DNA from: an uncultured Pelagibacteraceae bacterium
Lineage (GTDB): Bacteria; Pseudomonadota; Alphaproteobacteria; Pelagibacterales; Pelagibacteraceae
Direction of reading: 5' to 3'
Length of the DNA stretch: 48,809 nt
Assembly (NCBI GenBank): GCA_902510635.1
Contig: CABXCB010000003.1
Location: 1 to 48,809 of the forward strand
The number at the start of each line of letters is the position of its first letter. The stretch's first letter is position 1. This document shows, one piece after another, positions 29,930-39,960 of this stretch. The position numbers and the translations under genes are program-made. The notes under the pieces were generated by a model, which saw only the letters and a list, made by a program, of their open reading frames with translations, ran no database searches and was not told the origin of the DNA.

Positions 29930-30277
29930 ATGAAAAGCACAAAAAATTTATTAGAATTTTGGGAAGAGCAGATGAGACATTCACATCGTTCAAGTAATTA
30001 TTTTTTTAGAAAATCTCCCTCTCACTATCATATGATGCTTTTAATTATGGCATACCATAAACAAAATTTACAGATAACAGTGGAAGAATTGAAAACAAAA
30101 CTATTTAAAACTTCTCGACCAAAATCTGCGTTGATAATTAACGAAGCATGTGAAAAAGGTTTTTTTTATTTAGAAAAGGCTCAAGATGATCAAAGAAAGA
30201 AAAATATAAAACCTACTGAAAGTTTTGTAGAAGAGTTTGAAAATTATCTTAAAAAGTTAAGAGAAATATCCCTTTAA
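29930..30277 (+). CDS. small MarR-like winged-helix protein (putative regulator)
   Basis: 115 aa; 'SPSHYHMMLLIMAYHKQNLQITVEELKTKLFKTSRPKSALIINEACEKGFFYLEKAQDDQRKKNIKPTESFVEEFENYL' resembles the helix-turn-helix plus wing of MarR-type proteins. Confidence 0.55.
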   Translation: MKSTKNLLEFWEEQMRHSHRSSNYFFRKSPSHYHMMLLIMAYHKQNLQITVEELKTKLFKTSRPKSALIINEACEKGFFYLEKAQDDQRKKNIKPTESFVEEFENYLKKLREISL

Positions 30278-32964
30278 CCAGTATTCTTCATGGCAGCAGA
30301 TATGCCTGCTATTGATGTCATCATTGCATCATTAAGATATTTCTTATCATTAGATTTTAATTTTTTCTTTGATATTTTATTCATAACTACGGCTTGCAGT
30401 ATGTTTAAAACCTCAGAATAAATGTTTCTAACTAGAACTGTTGTTCTAAATTTTTTTCTTTGATTAATTATTTCTCGTGGAGTTATGTATCTATTTAATT
30501 TTTTAATTATAGCGAACTCAGATCTAAGTTTATCACCCACTTTTCTTAATTTTTTATCTGCAAGACTATTTTCATAAACCTCTGATATCTCTGGGTCAAC
30601 TTTTGAAATAACCATATCTAAAATATCCATTGTAGAATTAAAAAATGGCCAATTTTTTTCCATATCTGTAAGAATAGTTTTGTGATTTTTAACTGATGAA
30701 TATTTTAAAGCATCACCAGTTCCCAGCCAAGCAGGCAACATTAATCTTATTTGCGTCCATGCAAATACCCATGGGATTGCTCTTAGGCTTTGGATGTTAT
30801 CTACATTTTTTCTTTTAGAAGGTCTTGATCCTATTGATAATTTTCCAAGAGCTAAGTGAGGTGTAACAGTTTTAAAATATCTTATAAAATCTGAATGCTC
30901 ATTTATATTTTTTCTGTAAGCATAGGTAGAAATTTTTGTCATTTCTTCTATTAATTTTCTCCATGTATCTTTTGGATGTGGGGGTGGATTTAAAGTAGCC
31001 TGCATTACAGATCCTATATAGCTACATAAATTATATTTCGCTAAAGGTTCATAGCCATATTTTTGTTGAATCATTTCTCCTTGGTCAGTAATTCGAATAC
31101 GACCATATACCGAATTTGGAGGTTGAGATCTCATCGTTGCTTGAATTGGTCCACCACCTCTTCCATGAGAACCGCCTCTGCCATGAAAAAAAGTAAGGGC
31201 AATTTTATATTTTTTTGCGATATTTAAAACTTCTTCTTGAAGTTTATACTGATGCCAGCTAGCAGATAATTTTCCTGCATCTTTACTTGAATCTGAATAA
31301 CCAATCATAATTTCTTGTTTGTTTTTGATTAATTTTCTGTACCAACTTAATGAAAAAAGTTTTTCCATTATAGATTTTGCATTTTTTAAATCTTGTAAAG
31401 TTTCAAAAAGTGGAACTACTCGCAATTTATTTTTAATATTTGCCTGCATTTGCATTAAATAAACCGCTAAAACATCTGAAGATGCTGAAGTCATTGATAT
31501 TACATAAGCACCTAAACATTCTGCTGGCTCATCAGCTAAAAGTTTAAAAGTTTTCCAAACTTCATTATTTTCTTTATTTTTAAAATTAAAATTTTTAAAA
31601 GTTTTTCTACTTTTCTTCATTTCACTTACCAAATATTTAACTTTTTTATTTTCATCCCAACTTAAATAATTAGAGTTATTTTTTTTCTTTACATATTCTG
31701 CTAATAGCTGTGAATGTCTTGATGACTCTTGCCTTATATCTAATTTTGCTAGATTTATACCAAAGCATTTAGCTCGCCTCATTAAATCGAGCAAATCACC
31801 ACTAGCAATATTTTCACTTTGGTTTTGTTCTAATGACTCTCGAACAACTCTTAAAGGTTTTAAAATTTCCTCTTTAGAAGATAAAAGTTTTTTTTGATCT
31901 AGTGGTTTTTTTGCTACCAAATGTCTTTCAATTAATCTATGTGTCTTTCTTATTTCATCTCTCAATGGTCTTAAATAAACTCTATAAGGTTCAAAAGTTT
32001 TTCCAGTGATTTTTAAAATTCTTTTTGAACATTTTTCCATTGAAAGTCCTCTAATTAATTTGGTTAATTCTTTCTCATAAAGTTTCGCTGCTTCCCATCT
32101 TGATAAAAGTATTACTTCTTTAGTGATTGCTGCTGTTACATTGGGATTACCGTCTCTATCACCTCCCATCCAAGATCCAAATTCAATTGGATTAAAATTT
32201 TTAGGTAAACCTCTTCCCATATGTTTTACAAAAATAGCATTTAATCTTCTATAAACTTTTGGAATTGTTTCCCAAAGACTGTCTTCGATTACTGCTAATC
32301 CCCACCTTGCTTCCTCAGCAGGGGTTGGTTTAAATCTTTTTAAATCGTCAGTATTCCAAATAATTGTAAACTCATCGTAGAGTTTTTTATCTAAAATTTT
32401 TAATCGTGATGGTTTATCCTTTAAGAGATTTCTTTGATCCATTATCTCTGTTATTTTATGATATTTTTGTATTAACGTTCTTCTTTTGACTTCAGTTGGA
32501 TGAGCTGTAAGAACTATTCCAATATTAAGATTTTTTGCAATATTATAAATTTTTTGAGGTTTAATTTTTTTGTTTTTAAAAAGATTTTCAAATATTTCTT
32601 CAATAAAAATATTCTTATGCTTATCCTTCAAGCCAGAATTTTCAAATTCATCTAGTTTTCTAGAAGCATCTATAGACTCAGCAAGATTAATAAAATTCAT
32701 AAAATGAGTAAATGCTCTTGCTAATTTAAATACTTTAATTGGTTTAAGTCTTTGAATTTCTGAAGTAATTTTATTAAATCTATTTTTGTTATTTTTATTT
32801 TTAATGTTTGCTTTTGACAGCAATCTTATTCTCTCTACTAAATTAAAAAAACTTTCTCCTTCCTGTTTTTTTATTACTCTTCCTAAAATATTTCCCAAGT
32901 ATCTAACATCGTCCCTCAATGATTTTGTGGGTATTCTTTCGTAATAGAGATCTCTTTTTAGCAT
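30274..32964 (-). CDS. ppc: phosphoenolpyruvate carboxylase
   Basis: 896 aa; 'VLTAHPTEVKRRTL', 'GSWMGGDRDGNPNVT', 'FFHGRGGSHGRGGGPIQATMRSQP', C-terminal 'IAGISAAMKNTG'. Confidence 0.97.
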   Translation of the reverse strand: MLKRDLYYERIPTKSLRDDVRYLGNILGRVIKKQEGESFFNLVERIRLLSKANIKNKNNKNRFNKITSEIQRLKPIKVFKLARAFTHFMNFINLAESIDASRKLDEFENSGLKDKHKNIFIEEIFENLFKNKKIKPQKIYNIAKNLNIGIVLTAHPTEVKRRTLIQKYHKITEIMDQRNLLKDKPSRLKILDKKLYDEFTIIWNTDDLKRFKPTPAEEARWGLAVIEDSLWETIPKVYRRLNAIFVKHMGRGLPKNFNPIEFGSWMGGDRDGNPNVTAAITKEVILLSRWEAAKLYEKELTKLIRGLSMEKCSKRILKITGKTFEPYRVYLRPLRDEIRKTHRLIERHLVAKKPLDQKKLLSSKEEILKPLRVVRESLEQNQSENIASGDLLDLMRRAKCFGINLAKLDIRQESSRHSQLLAEYVKKKNNSNYLSWDENKKVKYLVSEMKKSRKTFKNFNFKNKENNEVWKTFKLLADEPAECLGAYVISMTSASSDVLAVYLMQMQANIKNKLRVVPLFETLQDLKNAKSIMEKLFSLSWYRKLIKNKQEIMIGYSDSSKDAGKLSASWHQYKLQEEVLNIAKKYKIALTFFHGRGGSHGRGGGPIQATMRSQPPNSVYGRIRITDQGEMIQQKYGYEPLAKYNLCSYIGSVMQATLNPPPHPKDTWRKLIEEMTKISTYAYRKNINEHSDFIRYFKTVTPHLALGKLSIGSRPSKRKNVDNIQSLRAIPWVFAWTQIRLMLPAWLGTGDALKYSSVKNHKTILTDMEKNWPFFNSTMDILDMVISKVDPEISEVYENSLADKKLRKVGDKLRSEFAIIKKLNRYITPREIINQRKKFRTTVLVRNIYSEVLNILQAVVMNKISKKKLKSNDKKYLNDAMMTSIAGISAAMKNTG

Positions 32965-32988
32965 TTGCTATAAACTATCGATTATATT

Positions 32989-33879
32989 TTAAGTTTTACT
33001 ATTTAAAGCTGACTTTACAGTTTCTCCCATAACAGAAGGGTTTTTAGAAATAATAACACCACATTCTTTTAAAAGTTCAACTTTCTCAACTGCGCTTTCT
33101 CCATAAGCTGATACAATTGCACCTGCGTGCCCCATTACTCTTCCTTTGGGCGCTGTTAATCCCGCTATATAAGCTATAACTGGTTTCTTCATATTTTCTT
33201 TTGCAAATTCTCCTGCTGCTACTTCTTGTGGTCCTCCTATTTCACCAATCATTAAAACTGCTTCGGTTTCATCGTCTTGCTCAAACTTTTCTAAAATATC
33301 CTTAAATGAACTTCCGTTAATTGGATCACCTCCAATACCAACGCTTGTTGAAACACCAATATTTAAATTTTTCAATTGTTGGGCCGCCTCATATCCTAAT
33401 GTACCAGATCTTCCAATGATTCCAATTTTTCCTTCTTTGTATATATGACCTGGCATAATACCTAACATTGCTTTTCCAGGGCTAATTACTCCGGCACAAT
33501 TAGGTCCTACTAAAGTCATCTTTTCAGTTCTTGAGTATCTTCTCATATAACGTTTAATTTTAATCATATCATGCGATGGTATTCCATCTACAATCGCAAC
33601 ACATGTTTTAATTCCAGCATCAGCGGCTTCCATTGCTGAGTCTGCTGCAAAAGCTGGAGGAACAAACAATATTGATGCTGATGCACCAGTATTTTTTACT
33701 GCCTCTTTTACAGTATTAAATACAGGAAGGTTAAGATGTTTCATTCCGCCTTTACCAGGTGTAACCCCTCCAACTACATTAGAGCCATACTTAATCATTT
33801 CTTCTGCGTGAAAACTTCCCATTTTTCCAGTAAAACCTTGTACTATTATTTTAGTATTTTTATCTATTAATACAGACAT
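32989..33879 (-). CDS. mtkB: malate--CoA ligase alpha subunit-like (SucD family)
   Basis: 296 aa; 'TKIIVQGFTGKMGSFHAEEMIKYGSNVVGGVTPGKGG', 'LVGPNCAGVISPGKAMLGIMPGHIYKEGKIGIIGRSGTLGYEAA', 'GHAGAIVSA'; resembles Methylobacterium-type MtkB, and lies in mcl-mtkA-mtkB-ppc order. Confidence 0.85.
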   Translation of the reverse strand: MSVLIDKNTKIIVQGFTGKMGSFHAEEMIKYGSNVVGGVTPGKGGMKHLNLPVFNTVKEAVKNTGASASILFVPPAFAADSAMEAADAGIKTCVAIVDGIPSHDMIKIKRYMRRYSRTEKMTLVGPNCAGVISPGKAMLGIMPGHIYKEGKIGIIGRSGTLGYEAAQQLKNLNIGVSTSVGIGGDPINGSSFKDILEKFEQDDETEAVLMIGEIGGPQEVAAGEFAKENMKKPVIAYIAGLTAPKGRVMGHAGAIVSAYGESAVEKVELLKECGVIISKNPSVMGETVKSALNSKT

Positions 33880-33881
33880 TA

Positions 33882-35045
33882 TTAATTACCTAAAGCTTTG
33901 ACAGCCTTATTTGCAGCATCTTCTAAAGTATTCGCTTCAATATATTTTATTTTGCTTTCTTTTAATATTTTATTCCCTTTTTCAACATTTGTTCCGGCTA
34001 ATCTTATTACTATTGGAACTTTGATTTCTATTTTTTCTAACGCTTGGACTATTCCTTCTGCAACCCAGTCACATCTATTTATACCTGCAAAAATATTTAC
34101 AAGTATAACTTTCACTTTTTCATCCATCGAAATTAATTTAAAAGCTTTGACTATTTTTTCAGGTGTTGCTCCTCCTCCAACATCTAAAAAATTTGCTGGT
34201 TCTCCTCCAGCTAATTTAATCATATCCATTGAAGCCATAGCTAATCCAGCGCCATTAATTATATTCCCAATGTTTCCTTCAAGACTAACGTAATTTAGAC
34301 CTCGATCAGATGCATATACTTCGTTAGGATTTTCTTGACTTTTATCTCTTAATTCAGAAACTTGATTTCTTCTAAACAACGCATTGTTATCAAAGCTCAT
34401 TTTGCAATCTAAAGCTAATATTTGATCTTGATTTGATATTACTAATGGATTTACCTCAACCATAGTTGCATCTAGTTCACTAAATGCTCGATAACATCCA
34501 ATAATTGTTTCTGCTGCTCTCGGTATTAAATTAGGTTCAATTTTTAATCCAAATGCTATTTCTCTAGCTTGAAATTTTTGCATTCCAACAGCAACTTCAA
34601 TTTTAGATCTAATTATAGTTTCAGGTTTATTTTTAGAAATTTCTTCAACACTCATTCCTCCTTCTGTGGATGCTACAACCATTATACTTTCTGAGCTTCG
34701 GTCAAATACTAAACCTAAATATAATTCTTTTTTTATATCTGTTGCTTCCTCTATGTAAACTCGGTTAGTTATTTTTCCTTCTGGTCCTGTTTGATTTGTA
34801 ACTAGTTTTTTTCCAAGAAGTTTATCAGCTGCCTGAGCAACTTCTAAAGAACTATTACAAATAATAATGCCACCTGCTTTTCCTCTAGCTCCTGAATGAA
34901 CTTGCGCTTTTACTACCCATTTGGATCCACCCAGTTCTCTAGCTTTATTCTCAGCATTTTCAGGACTATAAGCAATTCCACCTCTAGGTATTGTAACACC
35001 AAAACCTGAAAGAATTTTTTTTGCCTGATACTCATGTATATCCAT
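33882..35045 (-). CDS. mtkA: malate--CoA ligase beta subunit-like (SucC family, ATP-grasp)
   Basis: 387 aa; 'MDIHEYQAKKILSGFGV', 'WVVKAQVHSGARGKAGGI', 'EVNPLVI', 'NFLDVGGGA'; next to mtkB-like and mcl-like genes. Confidence 0.85.
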   Translation of the reverse strand: MDIHEYQAKKILSGFGVTIPRGGIAYSPENAENKARELGGSKWVVKAQVHSGARGKAGGIIICNSSLEVAQAADKLLGKKLVTNQTGPEGKITNRVYIEEATDIKKELYLGLVFDRSSESIMVVASTEGGMSVEEISKNKPETIIRSKIEVAVGMQKFQAREIAFGLKIEPNLIPRAAETIIGCYRAFSELDATMVEVNPLVISNQDQILALDCKMSFDNNALFRRNQVSELRDKSQENPNEVYASDRGLNYVSLEGNIGNIINGAGLAMASMDMIKLAGGEPANFLDVGGGATPEKIVKAFKLISMDEKVKVILVNIFAGINRCDWVAEGIVQALEKIEIKVPIVIRLAGTNVEKGNKILKESKIKYIEANTLEDAANKAVKALGN

Positions 35046-35046
35046 A

Positions 35047-35985
35047 TTACTTTCCTTGAATAAGTTTATTTATATTTACTACATTCTCTGCCATACGAGC
35101 TGATGCCGCATCAATCATTCTTCCATCTAATTGCGCTGCTCCTTTTCCTTCTTTTGCAGCTTTATTTAATTCTTCAAGAATTCTTTTTGCTTTTGTTACT
35201 TCGGTTTCTGGAGGAGAAAAAACTTTATTTGCTAAATCAATCTGAGAAGGATGTATTGCCCATTTGCCTTCGATGCCAATTGCAGCTGCTCTTTTAGCTG
35301 AAGAAATATAAGCGTCAGGATCATTAAAATCTCCAAAAGGTCCATCTATAGCTCTAAGTCCGTAAGCTCGACATGTCATAACTAATTGTGATAATCCATG
35401 ATGCCATTGGTCTCCAGGATAATCAGGATTTAATCCCCCTATTACTACAGTTCTTGCTCTTAAACTTGCCGCATAATCAGCAACTCCAAAATGTAGAGCT
35501 TCTAATCTTTTACTAGATTTTGCAATCTCTTTAATATTAGACATTCCCAATGCAGTTTCAATTAAACACTCAATGCCAATTTTATTTTTAATTTTTTTAT
35601 TAGTTTCAATTTGAGTTAACAAACAATCAACCATATATACATCGCTAGCTGTTCCAGCTTTAGGAACAAGAATAGTATCAACATTGTCTCCAGCTTGTTC
35701 TACTATTTCAACTAGATCACTATACATATAGTGAGTATCTAAACTGTTTATTCTTACTGAAATAGTTTTACCTTTTTCTCTCCAATTAATATCTTTTAGA
35801 GCTTTTATAATATTAGCTCTTGCTTGAACTTTATCATTAGGAGAAACAGCATCTTCAAGGTCTAAAAAAATATAATCAGCATTTGAATTCAATGCTTTTT
35901 CAAACATTTTAGGTGACGATCCAGGCACTGCCAATTCACTTCTTTGCAGTCTAGATTTTGCAGGCTTATAATACTGATGACTCAT
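35047..35985 (-). CDS. mcl: HpcH/HpaI (CitE-like) lyase, L-malyl-CoA lyase-like
   Basis: 312 aa; 'RSELAVPGSSPKMFEKALNSNADYIFLDLEDAVSPNDK', 'LHFGVADYAASLRAR', 'GIEGKWAIHPSQIDLANKVFSP'. Confidence 0.87.
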   Translation of the reverse strand: MSHQYYKPAKSRLQRSELAVPGSSPKMFEKALNSNADYIFLDLEDAVSPNDKVQARANIIKALKDINWREKGKTISVRINSLDTHYMYSDLVEIVEQAGDNVDTILVPKAGTASDVYMVDCLLTQIETNKKIKNKIGIECLIETALGMSNIKEIAKSSKRLEALHFGVADYAASLRARTVVIGGLNPDYPGDQWHHGLSQLVMTCRAYGLRAIDGPFGDFNDPDAYISSAKRAAAIGIEGKWAIHPSQIDLANKVFSPPETEVTKAKRILEELNKAAKEGKGAAQLDGRMIDAASARMAENVVNINKLIQGK

Positions 35986-36122
35986 GCTAATAATATAGTT
36001 TTTATAACAATTCTAAAAAATAATATAATTAAGGTATTCTTTTTATATATAGTTTTTATTAGTAAAAAATAAGCTTAAAAAGGATTATCGCTTTTGTTAG
36101 TGATTCATCTTAATAGAAAAAT

Positions 36123-37451
36123 ATGTCAAATTTACCAACAAAAGCAAAAGTAGTAATAATTGGTGGTGGAATTCATGGTTTAAGTACAGCATGGAAACTA
36201 TCGGAAACTTATAAAAATCAAAACGATATCATTGTATTAGAAAAAAAAGATACCGCAGCAGGAGCTAGTGGAATTGCATGTGGAGTGGTTAGAAACAATT
36301 ATTTTCAACCTGCTATGAGAGAGCTTATGGCTCACTCAGTTTCAGTTTGGGAAAGTGATCCAGAAGCATTTAAATACAATCCTGTAGGTTACTTACAGAT
36401 CTCTCCAGAAGTTATGCATAAAGATGTTGCTACAATATATGAACAGCAAAAGGCAATAGGTTATGACTCAGAATTTATTGAAGGAGAAAAAGATTGTATG
36501 AATTATATGAAGGGTATGTTTGATGACTGGCAAGCTCAAGGAATAACTTCAGTACTTCATGAAAAAAAAGGTGGCTATGCTTTTAATAAAGCTTCAATAA
36601 AAGCTCTAGAAAATAAATCTACAGCTAATGGAGTTAAGGTTGTTAAAGGTGTTAAAGTTAAAGGATTTAAAAGAGGAAGTAATAGTAAGGCTATTACAGG
36701 AGTAGAAACTGACAAAGGTGTTATTGAGTGCGAGCAGGTTGTTGTTGGCGCAGGTCCATGGGTTAGAGATTTTTGGAATATGTTAGAGCTGCCAAAAACA
36801 GCCAACATTAAAGATAAAGATGGAAAAATTCATGAAACTGAAATGTGGAAATATTGGATGCTTCAAGAAGGAGTTATCGGAGTAGAACCAGATTTTTTAA
36901 AAATGAATAATGGTGGCCAACCGCCTGTTGTTCATGTCGACTCAACTGCACCACTATATTCAGATAAAACTAAAAAATTAATTACTGATAAGATTTGGGG
37001 AATTTACTACAAACCTGATATTGATGGTCTTGGAGTTCAAGGTGGAACTTCTCCTTACATTGTTGATAAACATTTTGATGAAGTAAATGTTGACCCATAT
37101 GGAATTGAATCTCCTGAATTTCAAACCACAGAAGCGTTTAATGACATGTGGTGTTCTGCTTTAGCGCATTGTCAAAAAAGATTTGAAGGTAAATCAGACT
37201 TATATAGAAAAGGACCTTCAGGAGGACTTGGATGTATGACGCCAGATTCTTTTCCTATCTTTGATAGATTTTTAGAAAATGTTTATATGATTGCTGATGC
37301 TAACCATGGTTACAAAATGATAGGAGTTGGTGAGCTTGTTGCAAAAGAAATTCTTGGAACTGAAAGTGATTTATTGAAGCCGTTTAGATTCAACCGTTAC
37401 GAGAAGGGTGAACTTCATCCAACCTCTAACAGTCCATTCCCTTGGAGTTAA
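36123..37451 (+). CDS. FAD-dependent oxidoreductase, DAO/SoxB-like
   Basis: 442 aa; 'AKVVIIGGGIHGLSTAWKLSE', 'GASGIACGVVRNNYFQPAMRELMAHS', 'NVYMIADANHGYKMIGVG'. Confidence 0.85.
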   Translation: MSNLPTKAKVVIIGGGIHGLSTAWKLSETYKNQNDIIVLEKKDTAAGASGIACGVVRNNYFQPAMRELMAHSVSVWESDPEAFKYNPVGYLQISPEVMHKDVATIYEQQKAIGYDSEFIEGEKDCMNYMKGMFDDWQAQGITSVLHEKKGGYAFNKASIKALENKSTANGVKVVKGVKVKGFKRGSNSKAITGVETDKGVIECEQVVVGAGPWVRDFWNMLELPKTANIKDKDGKIHETEMWKYWMLQEGVIGVEPDFLKMNNGGQPPVVHVDSTAPLYSDKTKKLITDKIWGIYYKPDIDGLGVQGGTSPYIVDKHFDEVNVDPYGIESPEFQTTEAFNDMWCSALAHCQKRFEGKSDLYRKGPSGGLGCMTPDSFPIFDRFLENVYMIADANHGYKMIGVGELVAKEILGTESDLLKPFRFNRYEKGELHPTSNSPFPWS

Positions 37452-37523
37452 ACTTCAAGTCTAGACACTAATAAATTTTTCAGTTACGTTTGAGTTAATA
37501 AAAAATTCATTAAAGGGGAAAAA

Positions 37524-38993
37524 ATGACTGATCTAGAAAAACATGTTAAGCAACCTGGTAGAGATAAATTAGTTAAACAAGTAAGAGCTAAAATTAACGA
37601 ACTAGGTATTAAGTATATTTTTTTTCAATTCATCTCAGTAACCGGAAGAGTTGTTGGTAAAGGTATTCCTTCAGATCACTGGGAAAGAACTTGTGAGAAA
37701 GGTTTTCAATTAGTTTACGGTGCAACAGCAAACCTGTTTGTTGATCGTCATAAAAATTATATTGGTTATGGACCAGAAGCCAAAGAATTGGTCGGTATAC
37801 CTGATCCCGAAACTTTTGTTCAACTACCATGGGACAAGAATGTTGCTAGAGTATTTGTTACTTGTTTTAGAAATAGAGAAGAAAGAGACAATCCAGGTGG
37901 ACACTTAACTTCAGATTGCAGAGGAAATTTAAGAATACATGCTAAAGAATTTAAAAAGAAACATGGTTATCAGTTAAGAGTTGGAACAGAGCCAGAAATG
38001 ATGTGGTTAACAAAAAATCCAGACGGTACTCCTACTGGCAGTGGTTTTTCAAAACCATACTGTTATCACATAGATCAATTTGAATCTTTGAGACCTGTAT
38101 TCATGAAAGTGATGGAATACGCTAGAGCAATGGGCTTTGATATGATCCAAGGAGATCATGAAGATGCACCAGGACAGTTGGAATTAAACTGGATGTATGA
38201 TGATGTTTTAAGAAATGCTGATAGACTTTCTACTTACAGGCAAATTTGTGCACAAGTTGCAAGAGAATTTAACTTGATAGCTTGCTTTATGACGAAACCA
38301 TTCATGGGTGTTTCTGCTAGTGGTTGTCATACTAACATGTCTTTATGGACAGGCGGAAAAGATAAAGTAAATAAATTAGGTCATAAATCATTACCCGGTA
38401 TTGATGAAGTTTTTACATATGTTGAAGGTGGAACTAATACTTTTATGCCTGATACAAAAGATGTTCAATTGCCAGGTAAAGTTGGTTTAAAATCAATTGG
38501 TGGTGTCATGAAACACTTGGGAGCATTAACAGCAATTGGTTCTTCTACTGTAAATTCATATAGAAGATTATGGGATCAGGGTTTTTGGGCTCCAGTTTAT
38601 GCTGATTGGGGATATCAAAATAGAACTTGTGGATTAAGAGTTTCTGCTCCAGGAAGGTTTGAGTATAGATCAGTAGACTCAATGCATAATCCATATCTAA
38701 TGGGCTCAGGATTACTAAAAGCGTTTGATGATGGACTTACAAATAATATTGATCCTGGAAAACCTGAATCAAGAAATATTTATGAAGCTCAAAAGGCTGG
38801 TAAAGATGTTAAAAAGCTACCATTATGCCTTGGGGAAGCATTAGAGCAATTGGCTGCAGATAAAGTTATTCAATCTGCAATGCCTGATGAAATGTACAAA
38901 GTTTTCCATTGGTATAAAAATGATGAATGGGAGAAATTTTTAGGTGCTACAACTCAATGGGATCTTGATACTTATTTAGATTGTCTTCCATAA
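37524..38993 (+). CDS. glutamine synthetase family protein (candidate gamma-glutamylmethylamide synthetase or GS paralog)
   Basis: 489 aa; 'RVGTEPEMMWL', 'GDHEDAPGQLELNW', 'TKPFMGVSASGCHTNMSLW', 'NSYRRLWDQGFWAPVYADWGYQNRTCGLRV'; immediately upstream of mgsABC-like genes. Confidence 0.85.
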   Translation: MTDLEKHVKQPGRDKLVKQVRAKINELGIKYIFFQFISVTGRVVGKGIPSDHWERTCEKGFQLVYGATANLFVDRHKNYIGYGPEAKELVGIPDPETFVQLPWDKNVARVFVTCFRNREERDNPGGHLTSDCRGNLRIHAKEFKKKHGYQLRVGTEPEMMWLTKNPDGTPTGSGFSKPYCYHIDQFESLRPVFMKVMEYARAMGFDMIQGDHEDAPGQLELNWMYDDVLRNADRLSTYRQICAQVAREFNLIACFMTKPFMGVSASGCHTNMSLWTGGKDKVNKLGHKSLPGIDEVFTYVEGGTNTFMPDTKDVQLPGKVGLKSIGGVMKHLGALTAIGSSTVNSYRRLWDQGFWAPVYADWGYQNRTCGLRVSAPGRFEYRSVDSMHNPYLMGSGLLKAFDDGLTNNIDPGKPESRNIYEAQKAGKDVKKLPLCLGEALEQLAADKVIQSAMPDEMYKVFHWYKNDEWEKFLGATTQWDLDTYLDCLP

Positions 38994-39018
38994 ACAAATT
39001 AGTATAAGGAAAAAAATT

Positions 39019-39960
39019 ATGTGCGGAATAGCGGGACTAATTCATAGAGGTAAATCTTCAAACGTAGGTGAAGAATTGCAAAGCATGCTACAAGCTTTAA
39101 AGCATAGAGGCCCAGACTCAACTGGGTATGCTCTATATGCAAATAACGATGGTCAAAACTTTATACTAAGATTTAAAGTGGGTGAAAATGTTGGAGAAGG
39201 AAGTAGTTCAGTAAATGAAGATGAAAGTGTTTACAACGAAAGAAAAAAAACTGTAGATAAAAAACTTTCTGAATTGGGAGCTATTGTTGTTAAAGATGAA
39301 AAACTAACCCCATATTCTTATAGATATGAAATGAAATTTGATAAAGATTTAATGGATTTTTCTAAAGCTATTGAAAGTATCGAAAGTGTAGAAATACTTT
39401 CAATTGGAAAATCTTTAGAACTTATAAAGGACCTTGGTGATGCAACTGCGGTATCAGAAAGATATGGTTTAAACAAAGTACAAGGAACTCATGGTATAGG
39501 TCATGCAAGAATGGCTACTGAGTCTGGTGTTGATATTAAATCAGCTCATCCTTTTTGGGGCTACCCTTTTGCTGATGTCTCTGTAGTACACAACGGACAA
39601 TTAACAAATTATTGGAATAACAGAAGGCTTCTTGAAAATAAAGGTATGCGTTTTATGTCAGAGTGTGACTCTGAATTAATTGCAGTTTTTCTTGCTGAAA
39701 GAATGAGAAATGGAGCAAGTTTAGAAGAGGGAATGAAAGAGAGTTTATCTGGACTTGACGGTGTATTTACATATTTTGTTGCAACAAAAGATTCTTTGGG
39801 TATGGCCAAAGATACTATGGCAGCAAAGCCACTAGTATTATATGAATCTGATGACTTAGTTGCTATGGGATCAGAAGAAATAGCAATTAGATCTATTCTT
39901 CCACAAGAAATAGATACTTATGATCCTTTTGATGGAGAGGTAAAAGTATGGCAAACTTAA
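39019..39960 (+). CDS. mgsA: class II glutamine amidotransferase-like, N-methylglutamate synthase subunit A-like
   Basis: 313 aa; N-terminal Cys2 'MCGIAGLIHRG', 'LKHRGPDSTGYALY', 'GIGHARMATES', 'VVHNGQLTNYWNNR'. Confidence 0.8.
   Translation: MCGIAGLIHRGKSSNVGEELQSMLQALKHRGPDSTGYALYANNDGQNFILRFKVGENVGEGSSSVNEDESVYNERKKTVDKKLSELGAIVVKDEKLTPYSYRYEMKFDKDLMDFSKAIESIESVEILSIGKSLELIKDLGDATAVSERYGLNKVQGTHGIGHARMATESGVDIKSAHPFWGYPFADVSVVHNGQLTNYWNNRRLLENKGMRFMSECDSELIAVFLAERMRNGASLEEGMKESLSGLDGVFTYFVATKDSLGMAKDTMAAKPLVLYESDDLVAMGSEEIAIRSILPQEIDTYDPFDGEVKVWQT

Noticed and set aside
33898-34293. 131-aa plus-strand ORF within mtkA-like gene
   Set aside because: Antisense to a conserved ATP-grasp gene; hydrophobic Ile/Phe/Ser/Thr composition typical of spurious antisense frames.
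35986-36122. Possible riboswitch in the 137-bp divergent gap between mcl-like and FAD oxidoreductase genes
   Set aside because: AT-rich sequence; I could not identify a conserved aptamer core (glycine, SAM-V or other). A covariance-model scan would be needed.
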